Source of the DNA: Candidatus Corynebacterium faecipullorum
GTDB taxonomy: Bacteria; Actinomycetota; Actinomycetes; Mycobacteriales; Mycobacteriaceae
NCBI GenBank assembly: GCA_019114925.1
Contig: DXEO01000079.1
Coordinates: 1 to 39,018 of the forward strand
Reading direction: 5' to 3'
Length of the DNA stretch: 39,018 nt
The notes under the pieces were generated by a model. The model did not search any database and had not been told where the DNA came from. It worked only from the letters and a program-made list of their open reading frames with translations. Of the stretch, positions 24,115-33,067 are shown in pieces (position 1 is the first letter of the stretch; every line of letters begins with the position of its first letter). The position numbers and the translations under genes were made by a program.

Positions 24115-25589
24115 AGGTTGAGCGCCATCGGCAGCAACGTGAAAGCCACAGCGTAGACCAACACGAAGCCGATGGCGTTGAACCAAATTCCGGTGATGAC
24201 CATCTGACGGATGTTGACTGCCCCGGTTCCGAACGCAATGGCGTTCGGGGCAGAGGCGACAGGCAGCATAAATGCGCACTGGCAGGCCTGAGTGACAACG
24301 ATGGCCATGAGCAGCGGGTCATAGCCCAAGGCCTGGGAAAGCCCGACGACGATGGGCACGAACGTTGCAATCGTGGCCATAGAACTCGTGATTTCTGTCG
24401 TCAGAATGACGATGAGGACGATAAGCGCAAGCGCTACCCAGAAAGGCAGGGCGGTGAGGCCGGAGAACGCTTCACCGATCCATTTATCGAGTCCGCTGTT
24501 GGTGATCTGGCCAGACAGTGCCAGGCCGCCGCCGAAGAGGAGAAGCGTGCCCCACGGGACATCGCGTGCGGTTTCCCAATCCATGAGCATGACCCCGTCT
24601 TGCGGGCGGCCGGGCAGGATGAAGAGGGACATGCCGGCAATCATTGCGATGACGGCGTCGCTAGCCCAGGTGTCTTTGAAAATGAGCGATACAAACATCC
24701 ACGCGAGCGCGGTAATACCAAAGATGATGGCGACGAGGCATTCCCCGAAGCTCATCTTGCCTAAGGCGGCGAGTTCTTTCTGGAACAGCTCCCGACCACC
24801 CGGAATGTCCTCGATTTCGGGTTTCCACACCACTTTCGTGATGATGAACCAGCCCACAAGCGTAAAACTAAGCGCTAGGGGTGTTCCGAAAACCATCCAC
24901 TGCGGGAAGGTGATGGTTGTCCCGATGGCGTCGTTGAGGTAGCCGACCACAAAGGCATTACCCGGGGAGGCAATAATCGTTCCGAAAGCGGAGATGGTTG
25001 CTGCAAAGGCGATGCCAAGCAGAAGACCGGCGCTGAAATTCGAGACCTTCGTCGTGCCGCTTCGCTCCTTAATTAATGCCACCAGGGACGCACCCAGCGG
25101 AATCATCATGAGCGCCGTTGCGGTGTTGGACACCCACATGCCTAAAGCTGCGGTGGCGAGCATCATGCCGAGAATGAGGCGATCGGGTTTTGTTCCCACG
25201 AGGAGAACAATGACGAGCGCGATGCGTCGATGCAGGTTCCAGCGCTGGATGCCGAGGGCGAGGAGGAACCCGCCAAGGAACAAGAAGATGATTTGCGCAG
25301 AATAGGATGCAGCAACATCTTTCATGTCGGCTGTGCCCAAGGCAGGGAAGGCGACCAAAGGAACCATCGCGGTGACGGCGAGGGGGAGGGCCTCGGTTAT
25401 CCACCACGTGCCCATGAGGACGACGATCGCAGCGGTGACGCGGGCATCGAAACCCGCAGATTGTGGCATCGCGAAGTAGGACAAGGCTGCCAGCACAATG
25501 CCTAGAAAGACGCCTGTATAGCGAATATTGCGTGTCCTGCGGGGAAGCGAAGGGGCGGATAGCCCTGGGGAGAGTGAGAGATTGGTCAT
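24111..25589 (-). CDS. DASS-family sodium/dicarboxylate symporter
   Basis: A 492-residue membrane protein of the SLC13/DASS family with about 11-12 membrane segments. The duplicated signature appears as MWVSNTATALMMIPLG (about residues 150-165) and TTEITSSMATIATFVPI (about 400-416), the paired Na+/substrate sites. Corynebacterial relatives such as DccT import succinate, fumarate or malate with Na+. The N-terminal about 20 residues are cytoplasmic and Pro/Arg-rich. There is no clear Shine-Dalgarno before ATG 25589. It shares the tetranucleotide TTAA with ald as overlapping convergent stop codons. Confidence 0.88.
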   Translation of the reverse strand: MTNLSLSPGLSAPSLPRRTRNIRYTGVFLGIVLAALSYFAMPQSAGFDARVTAAIVVLMGTWWITEALPLAVTAMVPLVAFPALGTADMKDVAASYSAQIIFLFLGGFLLALGIQRWNLHRRIALVIVLLVGTKPDRLILGMMLATAALGMWVSNTATALMMIPLGASLVALIKERSGTTKVSNFSAGLLLGIAFAATISAFGTIIASPGNAFVVGYLNDAIGTTITFPQWMVFGTPLALSFTLVGWFIITKVVWKPEIEDIPGGRELFQKELAALGKMSFGECLVAIIFGITALAWMFVSLIFKDTWASDAVIAMIAGMSLFILPGRPQDGVMLMDWETARDVPWGTLLLFGGGLALSGQITNSGLDKWIGEAFSGLTALPFWVALALIVLIVILTTEITSSMATIATFVPIVVGLSQALGYDPLLMAIVVTQACQCAFMLPVASAPNAIAFGTGAVNIRQMVITGIWFNAIGFVLVYAVAFTLLPMALNL

Positions 25590-25687
25590 TTTTAAAAGTT
25601 CGAGTCGGAGCTAATTTCTATTAGGCGAACAGTATCAGAGCCCTCCCGGAGGCCCCAGAGCTATATTCAACTTTGCTATAGCCCTAC

Positions 25688-26077
25688 TTAGGGCGCGCGG
25701 TTGATGAGCATCGCTGCCACTCGCTCCATGTGGTCCCAAATCATGGCGCGATAAGCCGGTGGGATGGTCTCCTCGTCGATCTGCGCCAAGGAGTTGCCCA
25801 TGAGCTCGAGCCAGCGATCGTGGGCGGCCATGTCAATGGGGTAGGGTGCATGGCGCATGCGCAGGCGTGGGTGGCCGCGCTGCTCGGAAAAGAGCTGGGG
25901 GCCTCCCCAATACTGCACGAGGAACCAGGTCAGGCGCTGCTGCGCGCCCTCCCAGTCATCGTCCGGGTACATCGGGCCGATGAGATCATCGTCGCGCACC
26001 TGGGCGTAGAAACCGCCGACTAGTTTCTCAAAGGTCTCCATTCCGCCGATGGCTTCGTACACGCTTGTTGCTTGCAC
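25688..26077 (-). CDS. glbO: Truncated haemoglobin, group II
   Basis: A 129-residue 2-on-2 globin. Tyr24 (B10, in GGFYAQV) shapes the oxygen pocket, and His76 (F8, in MRHAPYPID) is the proximal haem ligand; QYWGGPQLFSEQRGHP is typical of group II trHbO. It binds O2 and reacts with NO or peroxide in the cytoplasm. GTG 26077 has AAGGAAG 7 nt upstream, which lies at the end of the MscS gene, so the two are cotranscribed. C. glutamicum GlbO and M. tuberculosis Rv2470 are the likely counterparts. Confidence 0.93.
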   Translation of the reverse strand: MQATSVYEAIGGMETFEKLVGGFYAQVRDDDLIGPMYPDDDWEGAQQRLTWFLVQYWGGPQLFSEQRGHPRLRMRHAPYPIDMAAHDRWLELMGNSLAQIDEETIPPAYRAMIWDHMERVAAMLINRAP

Positions 26078-26079
26078 GC

Positions 26080-27081
26080 CTAATCTTCCTTTCGCGTCAG
26101 GCCAGGTTCTTCCAGATCAAAGATAGCCATCCCCCGTGGATAGGGTGTGGTAATTCCTTCCGTATGCATGGCGGTGAGGATTTTCGCCTGCATCGCGCGC
26201 TGCACATCCCATTGCTTGCCCGGTAGCGTCTTGACGGAAACACGGTAGGACATGTGGTCAACTTCCAAGCTGGACATGCCGTTGACCGTGGGCTTGGCCA
26301 GGATGAAGTCCTTGATGTCGGGGTTGCGGGCGGCGTCCTCTGCCGCGGAGGTGATGACATCGACTGCTCGGGTGGGGTCATTGCTCAGCGCGATGGGGAC
26401 CTGCACGCGGGCAACGGAGTAGCGGTCGGAATGGTTGGCCACCTGCAAGATTTCGCCGTTGCGGACGTACCACAGCGCACCATCGATATCGCGGACCGTG
26501 GTGATGCGCAGGGAGATGGATTCCACGTCGCCGAAGACCCCGTTGCCGAGGTCGATGGTGTCACCGATGCCGTACTGGTCCTCCATGAGCATGAAGATGC
26601 CGGACAGGAAGTCCTTGACCAGCGCCTGGGCGCCGAAACCAAGGGCGACACCAACCACGCCGGCCGAAGCCACGAGCGGGGCGACGTTGACTCCGAGCTT
26701 GTCCAAGATGGCGAGCACTGCCCACACCCAGACAAATATGGCCACCGCAGAGCGGCCGACGCCGGCGAGAGTCTGGATGCGGGAGGTGCGCCGTGCCTCC
26801 TGCGTTTGCTCGAGGACTTTGTCGGTTGTTCGGTGAGTTTTGCGCGGGGAGAGCGGCGAGCTGAGCTTGCCCTTCTTGATGCTGTTGTCGGCCAGCTTGG
26901 TGATGAGTCGGCGTAGCAGCCAACTGCCGATGATGGCGACGATGAGGATGAGCGCGATGCCGATGGGCTTGTCGATGAGCCAGGACTGCATGTTTTCTGT
27001 TTGCCACCAGCGGGTGACCGCGTCGACAGCCCCATCGGTCTGCACGGCGGAAGCGCTGAGGTATGCGGTTGGTCTGGTCAC
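26080..27081 (-). CDS. MscS-family mechanosensitive channel
   Basis: A 333-residue small-conductance channel protein. An N-terminal helix (about residues 38-56, IGIALILIVAIIGSWLL) is followed by a basic loop, then a second helix and the pore-lining TM3 (VAPLVASAGVVGVALGFGAQALVKDFLSGIF), which carries the Gly/Ala packing typical of MscS. The beta domain and a C-terminal vestibule follow. It opens under hypo-osmotic membrane tension. It lacks the long C-terminal extension of the glutamate exporter MscCG (about 530 residues), so it is a different paralogue. GTG 27081 has AAAGGA 5 nt upstream. glbO follows. Confidence 0.9.
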   Translation of the reverse strand: MTRPTAYLSASAVQTDGAVDAVTRWWQTENMQSWLIDKPIGIALILIVAIIGSWLLRRLITKLADNSIKKGKLSSPLSPRKTHRTTDKVLEQTQEARRTSRIQTLAGVGRSAVAIFVWVWAVLAILDKLGVNVAPLVASAGVVGVALGFGAQALVKDFLSGIFMLMEDQYGIGDTIDLGNGVFGDVESISLRITTVRDIDGALWYVRNGEILQVANHSDRYSVARVQVPIALSNDPTRAVDVITSAAEDAARNPDIKDFILAKPTVNGMSSLEVDHMSYRVSVKTLPGKQWDVQRAMQAKILTAMHTEGITTPYPRGMAIFDLEEPGLTRKED

Positions 27082-27182
27082 GTGTGTCCTTTCTGCTATC
27101 GCTCACGACTGACGCCTACCGATGGTAGGGAAGAGAGTTGAATATAAAAAGCTAGTCTTTCTCGCAACTGAACAGCTTGGTC

Positions 27183-27188
27183 TAGACT
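27183..27188 (+). promoter_or_regulatory. -10 element for leaderless metB
   Basis: TAGACT ends 8 nt before the ATG at 27197. It overlaps the palindrome GTCTAGAC (27180-27187), which contains both half-sites of the McbR motif but without the usual 6-nt spacer. Confidence 0.5.
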
Positions 27189-27196
27189 TGTGTCTC

Positions 27197-28357
27197 ATGA
27201 CTGACAACCGCACTCTTGGCTTTTCCTCCCGTTCCATCCATGCCGGTTACCAGCCGGATCCCTACATGGGATCCATCAACGTACCGATCTATGCCTCCAC
27301 CACGTACCAACAGGATGGCCTCGCGCAGCTGCGCGGCGGCTATGAGTACGGGCGCGTGGCCAACCCCACCGTTCACTCTCTGGAGAAAACTCTCGCCGCG
27401 CTAGAGAACGCCGAGTGCGCCCGCTGTTTCGCCACGGGCATGGCGGCCGTAGATACCCTCATCCGCATCCTTGTGCGCCCTGGCGACCACGTCATCCTCG
27501 GCAACGATGCCTATGGCGGCATGTACCGTCTCTTACACCATGATTACGGCGAGTGGGGTATCGAGCTGTCCATCGTCAACACCGCCGATACCGCGGCGGT
27601 GGAGGCGGCGTTGAAGGAGAACACCAAGCTCATCTGGTTGGAGACCCCGACCAACCCAGCGACGACAATCACGGATATCGCTGCTGTTGCTAAGGCGGTC
27701 AAGGCGGCTGGCGACGCCCAGATCGTCGTCGACAACACCTTTGCCACTCCCTACCTGCAGAACCCTTTGGAGCTAGGTGCGGATCACGTCCTGCACTCCA
27801 CCACAAAGTACCTGGGCGGCCACTCGGATGTGCTGGGCGGCGCGGTCGTGACCAACTCCGCGGAGATGGATGAGCGCCTGCTGTACTTCCAAGGCAACGT
27901 CGGTGCGGTGTCCTCGCCTTTCGACGCCTACCTCACCGCCCGCGGCATCAAGACCTTGGAAGTCCGCATGGATCGCCACTGTTCCAATGCGCAGGCTGTG
28001 GCGGAGTTCTTGGAATCCCGTCCAGAGGTCAAGCAGGTTCTTTACCCGGGCCTGCCCTCGCACCCGGGCCACGAGCTGGCGAAGAAGCAGATGCGCGGCT
28101 TCGGCGGCATGATGTCCGTGCGCTTCCACAGCGAGGAGCATGCCCGCCAGATTTGCCTCAACACCAAGCTCATCTCGCTGGCGGAGTCCCTCGGCGGTGT
28201 GGAGTCCCTCATCGAGCACCCGCAGAACATGACGCACATCTCCGCGGAGGGCTCCGAGCTCGTCCCGCCAGCAGACCTCGTGCGCATCTCCGTGGGTATC
28301 GAGTCCATTGATGATCTGCTCGCGGACCTGGAGCAAGCGCTCGACGCCCTAGCTTAA
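27197..28357 (+). CDS. metB: Cystathionine gamma-synthase
   Basis: A 386-residue PLP enzyme of the Cys/Met metabolism family, joining O-acetylhomoserine with cysteine to cystathionine in methionine synthesis by trans-sulfuration. HSTTKYLGGHSD holds the PLP lysine (Lys204), and YEYGRVANPT and the C-terminal SLGGVESLIEHPQNMTH are family hallmarks. ATG 27197 gives MTDNRTLGFSSRSIHAG and equals the size of the C. glutamicum enzyme; a longer frame from 27122 has no support. A TAGACT -10 8 nt upstream suggests a leaderless mRNA. Cystathionine gamma-lyase is related, but context favours MetB. Confidence 0.9.
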   Translation: MTDNRTLGFSSRSIHAGYQPDPYMGSINVPIYASTTYQQDGLAQLRGGYEYGRVANPTVHSLEKTLAALENAECARCFATGMAAVDTLIRILVRPGDHVILGNDAYGGMYRLLHHDYGEWGIELSIVNTADTAAVEAALKENTKLIWLETPTNPATTITDIAAVAKAVKAAGDAQIVVDNTFATPYLQNPLELGADHVLHSTTKYLGGHSDVLGGAVVTNSAEMDERLLYFQGNVGAVSSPFDAYLTARGIKTLEVRMDRHCSNAQAVAEFLESRPEVKQVLYPGLPSHPGHELAKKQMRGFGGMMSVRFHSEEHARQICLNTKLISLAESLGGVESLIEHPQNMTHISAEGSELVPPADLVRISVGIESIDDLLADLEQALDALA

Positions 28358-28363
28358 AACCGC

Positions 28364-28400
28364 CGCAAGCGCCAAGGCAGTGTGAGCCTCGGCGCTTGCG
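28364..28400. terminator. Terminator between metB and the FAD-protein gene
   Basis: CGCAAGCGCC (28364-28373) pairs perfectly with GGCGCTTGCG (28391-28400), with further AGGC/GCCT pairing inside. Convergent position; no marked T-tract. Confidence 0.75.
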
Positions 28401-28410
28401 CTGTGCGTGA

Positions 28411-30300
28411 TTAGAGGGAAGTGAGCAGTGAGCCGGCCGTGCGGTCGGTTTCCTGCAGCATGAGCGGGTCCGTGCCCGGCATGGGGGAGATGGTGGTATC
28501 CGGCCACTGCGAATAGGTGGGGATACCGACGATGTGCAGGCGCGAGTCCTCGGTTCCTCCGGGGTTGACCACGCGGCGGTTCCATGTTGTCTCCGGTGAG
28601 CCGGTGGCCTGGCCGTGGTCGACGAAGGCACGCACGCGCCCGTTGAGGGACACCGCGAGTGGATCGCCGGCGCGGCGGACATCGGGGGAGTGCATCCAGG
28701 CGTCGATAAGCCAGGTGGAGGAAGCCTCGCCGTGGGCGGTGCGCAGCGTGAACTTCTCGCCGATCTCCAGCTGGGGGCGCTGGCCTAGGAAGGTGACGAG
28801 GCCGGCGTCGACAAGCGCGAGCAGCTGGCGGGTGCGGAAGAGCGGCGGGCCGGAGCCCACCATCTGCCCGAAGGCCATGAACTCCTTGTAGGTGCTGGTG
28901 CGGGACTCCCACGTCATCCGGCCTTCCGAACCGGCGATGGAGGAGGGCTTACGCGCGGCCGAGATGGCCCACAGTGCGGACTTCAGCGGGGAATCGGCGG
29001 CGGCGACGGCCTCGACGATATCGCGCGCCAAACCTTCGGCGATGTACTCGGTGATCTCGGCGTTCTCAGTGTCCTTGAAGTCCGCCAGCGGGTGCGCCCA
29101 GTGCGCAAGGTCGAGCGGCTCAGTCGATGCGCCGTCGAGCGCGACGCGCAGCTGATCCGCCATGCCCCGAAGATCCGCGGCGCTGAGCTCCGTGGAATCG
29201 ATCGTGGCGAGGATATCCTCGAGCGGGCGCTGCAGGGCATCCGGTGCCACCCGCGCCTGGTTCTCGTAGTACTCGGCGTAGGCATCGCGCAGGATGTGCG
29301 GCAGCAGTTGCGTGCCGAAGTCCAGCTCCGCATCCGGATTGAGCGCGGCGACTGCGGCCCGGAAGCGGGTCAGCGCGGCCTTCGGTGGCAGCGCGTGGTA
29401 CTCCGACTTCGGGATATAGGGGTAGCCGCGGCCGGAGGAGACGATAAAGTGCGGTTCCTCGCCGTTCGGCTCATAGCGCAGGCCGGAGCGGGTAGAGGGG
29501 TCCTCCACGAACTCGCCGCCCCGGTCGATGGTGAGCAGCGCCATGACGTCGAAGAAACCCATGCCCAAACCGCGGACCAGGACCTTCTCGCCCGCAGGAA
29601 CCTCAGACACCGGCTGCTCCACGGGGTTATCCGGGCGCACCCAGTGCAAGCCGGAATCCGCAGCTTCGGCCAGCGCGCGCTCGGATTCGTTCAGGGCAGG
29701 TACCTGCCAGCCATAGGCCAGGACGGTGGCGTCGGCGGTGACGGTGGTGCCGTCGGAAAGCTTGATGGCGTCCTGCTCACCGCGCTCCTCCACGGACAGC
29801 GCGCGGGCGCGGTGCTGGACGACGTCCACGTTCTCTGGCAGCTGCGCCAGCGCAACCTTGAAAACCCACTCCAGGTAGGCGCCGTAGAGCGCACGGGAGG
29901 GGTTGGATTCCGGGCGGGTCTGCGCGAGCTCTTCGGCAAAAGAGGCAGCAAGCCCTTCGCGTGGCGGGTGGGAATCATAAAGCTCCAGCTTGGCAGGCGC
30001 GATGTCGGGGCGCTCGCCGCGCAGAAGCTGAATCCACTCATAGAGGATGGGGCCTTCAAGTACCGGCGCGGTGGTCGTGGAGCCGGGCTCGGTAAACAAC
30101 GTGACCGCGCCAGCCAACGTGTTCATGCACAGCGTGCGGGTCTGCTCCGTATCCCAAATGCGACCAGCGCCCAGCGGGGCATCGTCGATGATGTGGAGGC
30201 GCAGGGGTGAATGAAGGGGGGTCGCGCGCAGGTGGGCTGCGAGGCGCTCGACCAGCGAGATACCACGCGGGCCGGCCCCGACGATGGCGATGGCGGGCAT
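28411..30300 (-). CDS. FAD/NAD(P)-binding protein (NAD_binding_9 type), putative flavin oxidoreductase
   Basis: A 629-residue protein beginning MPAIAIVGAGPRGISLVERL, a Rossmann dinucleotide motif of the FAD/NAD(P)-binding family that resembles N-hydroxylating monooxygenases. Later DGTTVTADATVLAYGW and KVLVRGLGMGFFDVMALL represent the second nucleotide-binding half. No substrate is known for the family. ATG 30300 is chosen because GAGG lies 8 nt upstream. The gene is divergent from the ABC-importer operon at 30419; the 118-nt gap contains a perfect McbR box placed to control both. It ends at the metB terminator. I infer oxidation of the imported compound, but other redox roles are possible. 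Confidence 0.8.
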   Translation of the reverse strand: MPAIAIVGAGPRGISLVERLAAHLRATPLHSPLRLHIIDDAPLGAGRIWDTEQTRTLCMNTLAGAVTLFTEPGSTTTAPVLEGPILYEWIQLLRGERPDIAPAKLELYDSHPPREGLAASFAEELAQTRPESNPSRALYGAYLEWVFKVALAQLPENVDVVQHRARALSVEERGEQDAIKLSDGTTVTADATVLAYGWQVPALNESERALAEAADSGLHWVRPDNPVEQPVSEVPAGEKVLVRGLGMGFFDVMALLTIDRGGEFVEDPSTRSGLRYEPNGEEPHFIVSSGRGYPYIPKSEYHALPPKAALTRFRAAVAALNPDAELDFGTQLLPHILRDAYAEYYENQARVAPDALQRPLEDILATIDSTELSAADLRGMADQLRVALDGASTEPLDLAHWAHPLADFKDTENAEITEYIAEGLARDIVEAVAAADSPLKSALWAISAARKPSSIAGSEGRMTWESRTSTYKEFMAFGQMVGSGPPLFRTRQLLALVDAGLVTFLGQRPQLEIGEKFTLRTAHGEASSTWLIDAWMHSPDVRRAGDPLAVSLNGRVRAFVDHGQATGSPETTWNRRVVNPGGTEDSRLHIVGIPTYSQWPDTTISPMPGTDPLMLQETDRTAGSLLTSL

Positions 30301-30320
30301 ATAAATCAACCTCAAACTTT

Positions 30321-30336
30321 TAGACTGTGCTGTCTA
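30321..30336. promoter_or_regulatory. McbR box (TAGAC-N6-GTCTA)
   Basis: TAGACTGTGCTGTCTA matches the McbR operator motif at all 10 fixed positions. McbR is the corynebacterial repressor of methionine and cysteine genes, relieved when S-adenosylhomocysteine is bound. The box lies between the divergent FAD-protein gene and ABC-importer operon; a minus-strand TATTAT -10 candidate lies at 30342-30347. Confidence 0.85.
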
Positions 30337-30418
30337 GTGGAATAATACAGCTCAGTATGTGTTGTGTTAAATCCAGAGACCAACACAAACCGACTATCGA
30401 CTTTCTGAAAGCATTACC

Positions 30419-32059
30419 GTGAAAACTCTACGCGCACTCGCCGCCACCCTGGCAGCAGCCCTCGCCTTAGCAGGCTGCTCCGCCGCGGACCGGCCGGACG
30501 GGGAGGATAACGTCCTCACTTACCTCGAGCCGCAATTCTTCCGCACGCTCTATCCGCCGGCCGCCGGCTTTTACCCCAACGGTGGCGTGGTCAACCAGCT
30601 CACCGACCGCCTCCTTTACCAAGACCCAGAGACCCTCGAGCTTTCGCCGTGGATCGCTACGGAGATGCCCAAGGTCAACGACGATGCCACGGAGTACACG
30701 TTTAATATCCGCACCGACGTCACCTACTCCGATGGCTCCCCGCTAACCGCCGAGAACGTCGTGGCCAACTTCGACCTCTTCGGGCGCGGCGACAAGTCCC
30801 GCACGCTGACCAGCTCCGAGCAGATCGCCAACTATGACCGCGGCGAAGTCGTGGACGAGGACACCGTGAAGTTCTACTTCACCCAGCCCTCCCCGGGCTT
30901 CCTCCAAGCCACCTCCGCCTATAACGCCGGCCTGCTCTCCGATTCCACGTTGGCTTTAGACAACGAGGGCTTCGGCCCCGGGAATGCGGTTAACGTCATC
31001 GGCTCTGGGCCCTTTGTGGTGGAATCGGAAGAAATCGGCACCGACCTCAAGCTCAAGACCCGCGAGGACTATGACTGGGCCCCGCCAGCGGTCGAGCATC
31101 AGGGCCGCGCGGATATCGACGGCATCCACTACATCCTCGCCGCCGAGGAATCCGTGCGCACCGGCGCTATCCTCTCCGGCCAGGCCGATATCGCCCGCCA
31201 GATTTCCGCCCCGCAGGAGCCGCTGCTTCAGGAACAGGGCATCGACATCATCTCGCGTGGCACCAACTCCATGAACAACCAATTCGCCTTCCGCTTCGAC
31301 CACCCGCTGCTGCAGGACAAGCGCGTGCGCGAGGCCATCATCCACGGCGTGGACCGCGAGGAAATCCTCCGCGTGCTCTTCTCCGAGTCCTACCCGCTGG
31401 CCACCTCCTCCGTGGCCGAGACTGGCCTGGCCTACAAGGACCAGTCCGCCGCCTATACCTTCGACCCCGAGGAGTCCAAGCGCCTCCTCGATGAGGCTGG
31501 CTGGGAGCCCGGCCCCGACGGCATCCGCGTCAAGGACGGCCAGCGCCTCGTCCTGCGTACCAACACCGCCTTGCCGCAGCCGCGCTCCAAGGAAGTCATG
31601 ACCATGGTGCAGGACCAGCTACGCGCCCTGGGAATCGGCATTCAGGTCAACGCCGGCGACCAAGCCACCCAGAACGCCGATGCCAAGGACATCAACAAGG
31701 TGCAGATCTACCACTCGATGGTGGGCCGCGCCGACTACGAGGTCATCACGTCGCTCTACGGCATCAACAACCGTGATGCCTTCCTCAACCAGGACGCGGA
31801 GGGCAATCCCATCGACGAGCACCTGCAGGAGCTTCTCGACGCCGTCCTCGACACCCCCGACAAAGAAGGCCGCATCAAGGCCACGGAAGAGGTCCAGGAC
31901 TACCTCACCGAGCAGGCCTACGTGCTTCCGCTCTTCGAGGAACCCGTGGTTTATGCGGTTCGACCAGGCATTTCGGGCTTTAGCCCAGAATCGGTGGCGC
32001 GGCCCTGGTTCTACGAGGTGTCCATCGACGCCGCGGCATCGGATGAAGAGGAGAAATAA
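30419..32059 (+). CDS. Peptide/nickel-type ABC transporter substrate-binding lipoprotein
   Basis: A 546-residue extracellular solute-binding protein of family 5 (DppA/OppA/NikA group). The signal peptide ends LALAGCS (Cys20, lipid-attached). Typical family features are TDRLLYQDPETLELSPWIA, YTFNIRTDVTYSDGSPLTAENV and the long two-lobe fold. Family 5 binds peptides, nickel chelates, opines and sulfur compounds such as glutathione; the ligand is not readable here. GTG 30419 starts the operon with only a weak ribosome-binding site. An McbR box lies 83 nt upstream. The permease gene begins at the next base after the stop. Confidence 0.9.
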   Translation: MKTLRALAATLAAALALAGCSAADRPDGEDNVLTYLEPQFFRTLYPPAAGFYPNGGVVNQLTDRLLYQDPETLELSPWIATEMPKVNDDATEYTFNIRTDVTYSDGSPLTAENVVANFDLFGRGDKSRTLTSSEQIANYDRGEVVDEDTVKFYFTQPSPGFLQATSAYNAGLLSDSTLALDNEGFGPGNAVNVIGSGPFVVESEEIGTDLKLKTREDYDWAPPAVEHQGRADIDGIHYILAAEESVRTGAILSGQADIARQISAPQEPLLQEQGIDIISRGTNSMNNQFAFRFDHPLLQDKRVREAIIHGVDREEILRVLFSESYPLATSSVAETGLAYKDQSAAYTFDPEESKRLLDEAGWEPGPDGIRVKDGQRLVLRTNTALPQPRSKEVMTMVQDQLRALGIGIQVNAGDQATQNADAKDINKVQIYHSMVGRADYEVITSLYGINNRDAFLNQDAEGNPIDEHLQELLDAVLDTPDKEGRIKATEEVQDYLTEQAYVLPLFEEPVVYAVRPGISGFSPESVARPWFYEVSIDAAASDEEEK

Positions 32060-33067
32060 ATGACAACCCGCCAGATTCTCAGCCGCGTTGGGCAGGCCCT
32101 CCTTGTGCTGCTTATTACCTACACCGTGGCTTTCCTGCTTCTGTCGGCGCTGCCGTCGGATGCCGTGCAGTCCCGCTTCGGCGACCCAGCCCTGGGCCTA
32201 TCCCAGGCGGAGATTGAGGCCATTCGGGAGGAGATGGGTGCCGACAAGCCGCTCGTGGTGCAGTACTTCACCTCCCTGGGCGGCTTCCTCACAGGGCACT
32301 TTGGTAACTCCACGCAGTCGGGTGCCCCGGTAGCCACGCTGCTTGCCGACGCCCTTCCCCACACCCTCATCCTCGCCATCAGCGCCATCGGCTTGGCACT
32401 CATCGTGGCCGTGCTTGTGGCCTTCCTAGCCACGCTGCCGGGCCTCGGTGCCATCGGTTCCTTCTTCCGAGGTCTTCCTTCCTTCATGGTCTCGCTGCCG
32501 GGATTCTGGATTGCCATCCTGCTTATCCAGTTCTTCTCCTTCCAGCTGGGTTGGCTGCGTGTTATCGAACCCGGCAGCGTGGAGGGCCTCATCCTGCCCA
32601 CCCTGACGCTGTCGGTGCCCATGGCCGCGCCGTTGATTCAGGTGTTGATTCGCTCCATTGATGAGACGCAATCGCGGCCCTTCGTCCAAGCGGTACGCGC
32701 ACGCGGTGCTTCGGAGTCCTGGATCTTCTGGCGCACCGTCCTGCGTAATTCGCTGCTGCCCACCTTGACCATGGCGGGCCTGCTCTTCGGAGAGCTCGTT
32801 GGCGGTGCCGTGGTGACCGAGACTGTCTTTGGCCGTACCGGCTTGGGCTACATGGTGGCCCAGGCCGTGGCTAACCGCGATACCCCGGTTCTGCTGGCCG
32901 TGGTTCTCATCGCCGCCACTTCCTACATCATCATCAACCTCGTGGTGGATCTGCTCTACCCGGTGCTGGACCCGCGCCTGCGCGCCAGCACCCCGGAGCG
33001 AGCGGCCCGCCGCAGCACAGATTCCGCCACCTCGGCCGCTACTTCGGAAAGGACGGTGCGCTCATGA
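32060..33067 (+). CDS. Peptide/nickel-type ABC transporter permease (DppB-like)
   Basis: A 335-residue inner-membrane permease with about six membrane helices, beginning with the family's typical N-terminal helix (LVLLITYTVAFLLLSALPSD). The binding-protein-dependent transport signature with RARGASESWIFWRTVLRNSLLPT (the EAA loop, about residues 214-236) contacts the ATPase. It starts directly after the stop of the binding protein (no gap) and its end overlaps the second permease by 4 nt (ATGA). The C-terminus is Ser/Thr-rich. Confidence 0.92.
   Translation: MTTRQILSRVGQALLVLLITYTVAFLLLSALPSDAVQSRFGDPALGLSQAEIEAIREEMGADKPLVVQYFTSLGGFLTGHFGNSTQSGAPVATLLADALPHTLILAISAIGLALIVAVLVAFLATLPGLGAIGSFFRGLPSFMVSLPGFWIAILLIQFFSFQLGWLRVIEPGSVEGLILPTLTLSVPMAAPLIQVLIRSIDETQSRPFVQAVRARGASESWIFWRTVLRNSLLPTLTMAGLLFGELVGGAVVTETVFGRTGLGYMVAQAVANRDTPVLLAVVLIAATSYIIINLVVDLLYPVLDPRLRASTPERAARRSTDSATSAATSERTVRS

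Noticed and set aside
27180-27196. McbR box at metB
   Set aside because: GTCTAGAC contains the half-sites but without the TAGAC-N6-GTCTA spacing; it may simply be the -10 region.
29092-30210. Plus-strand open frame of about 370 codons opposite the FAD/NAD(P) protein
   Set aside because: Composition is typical of a shadow frame; the minus strand has Rossmann motifs and good start context.
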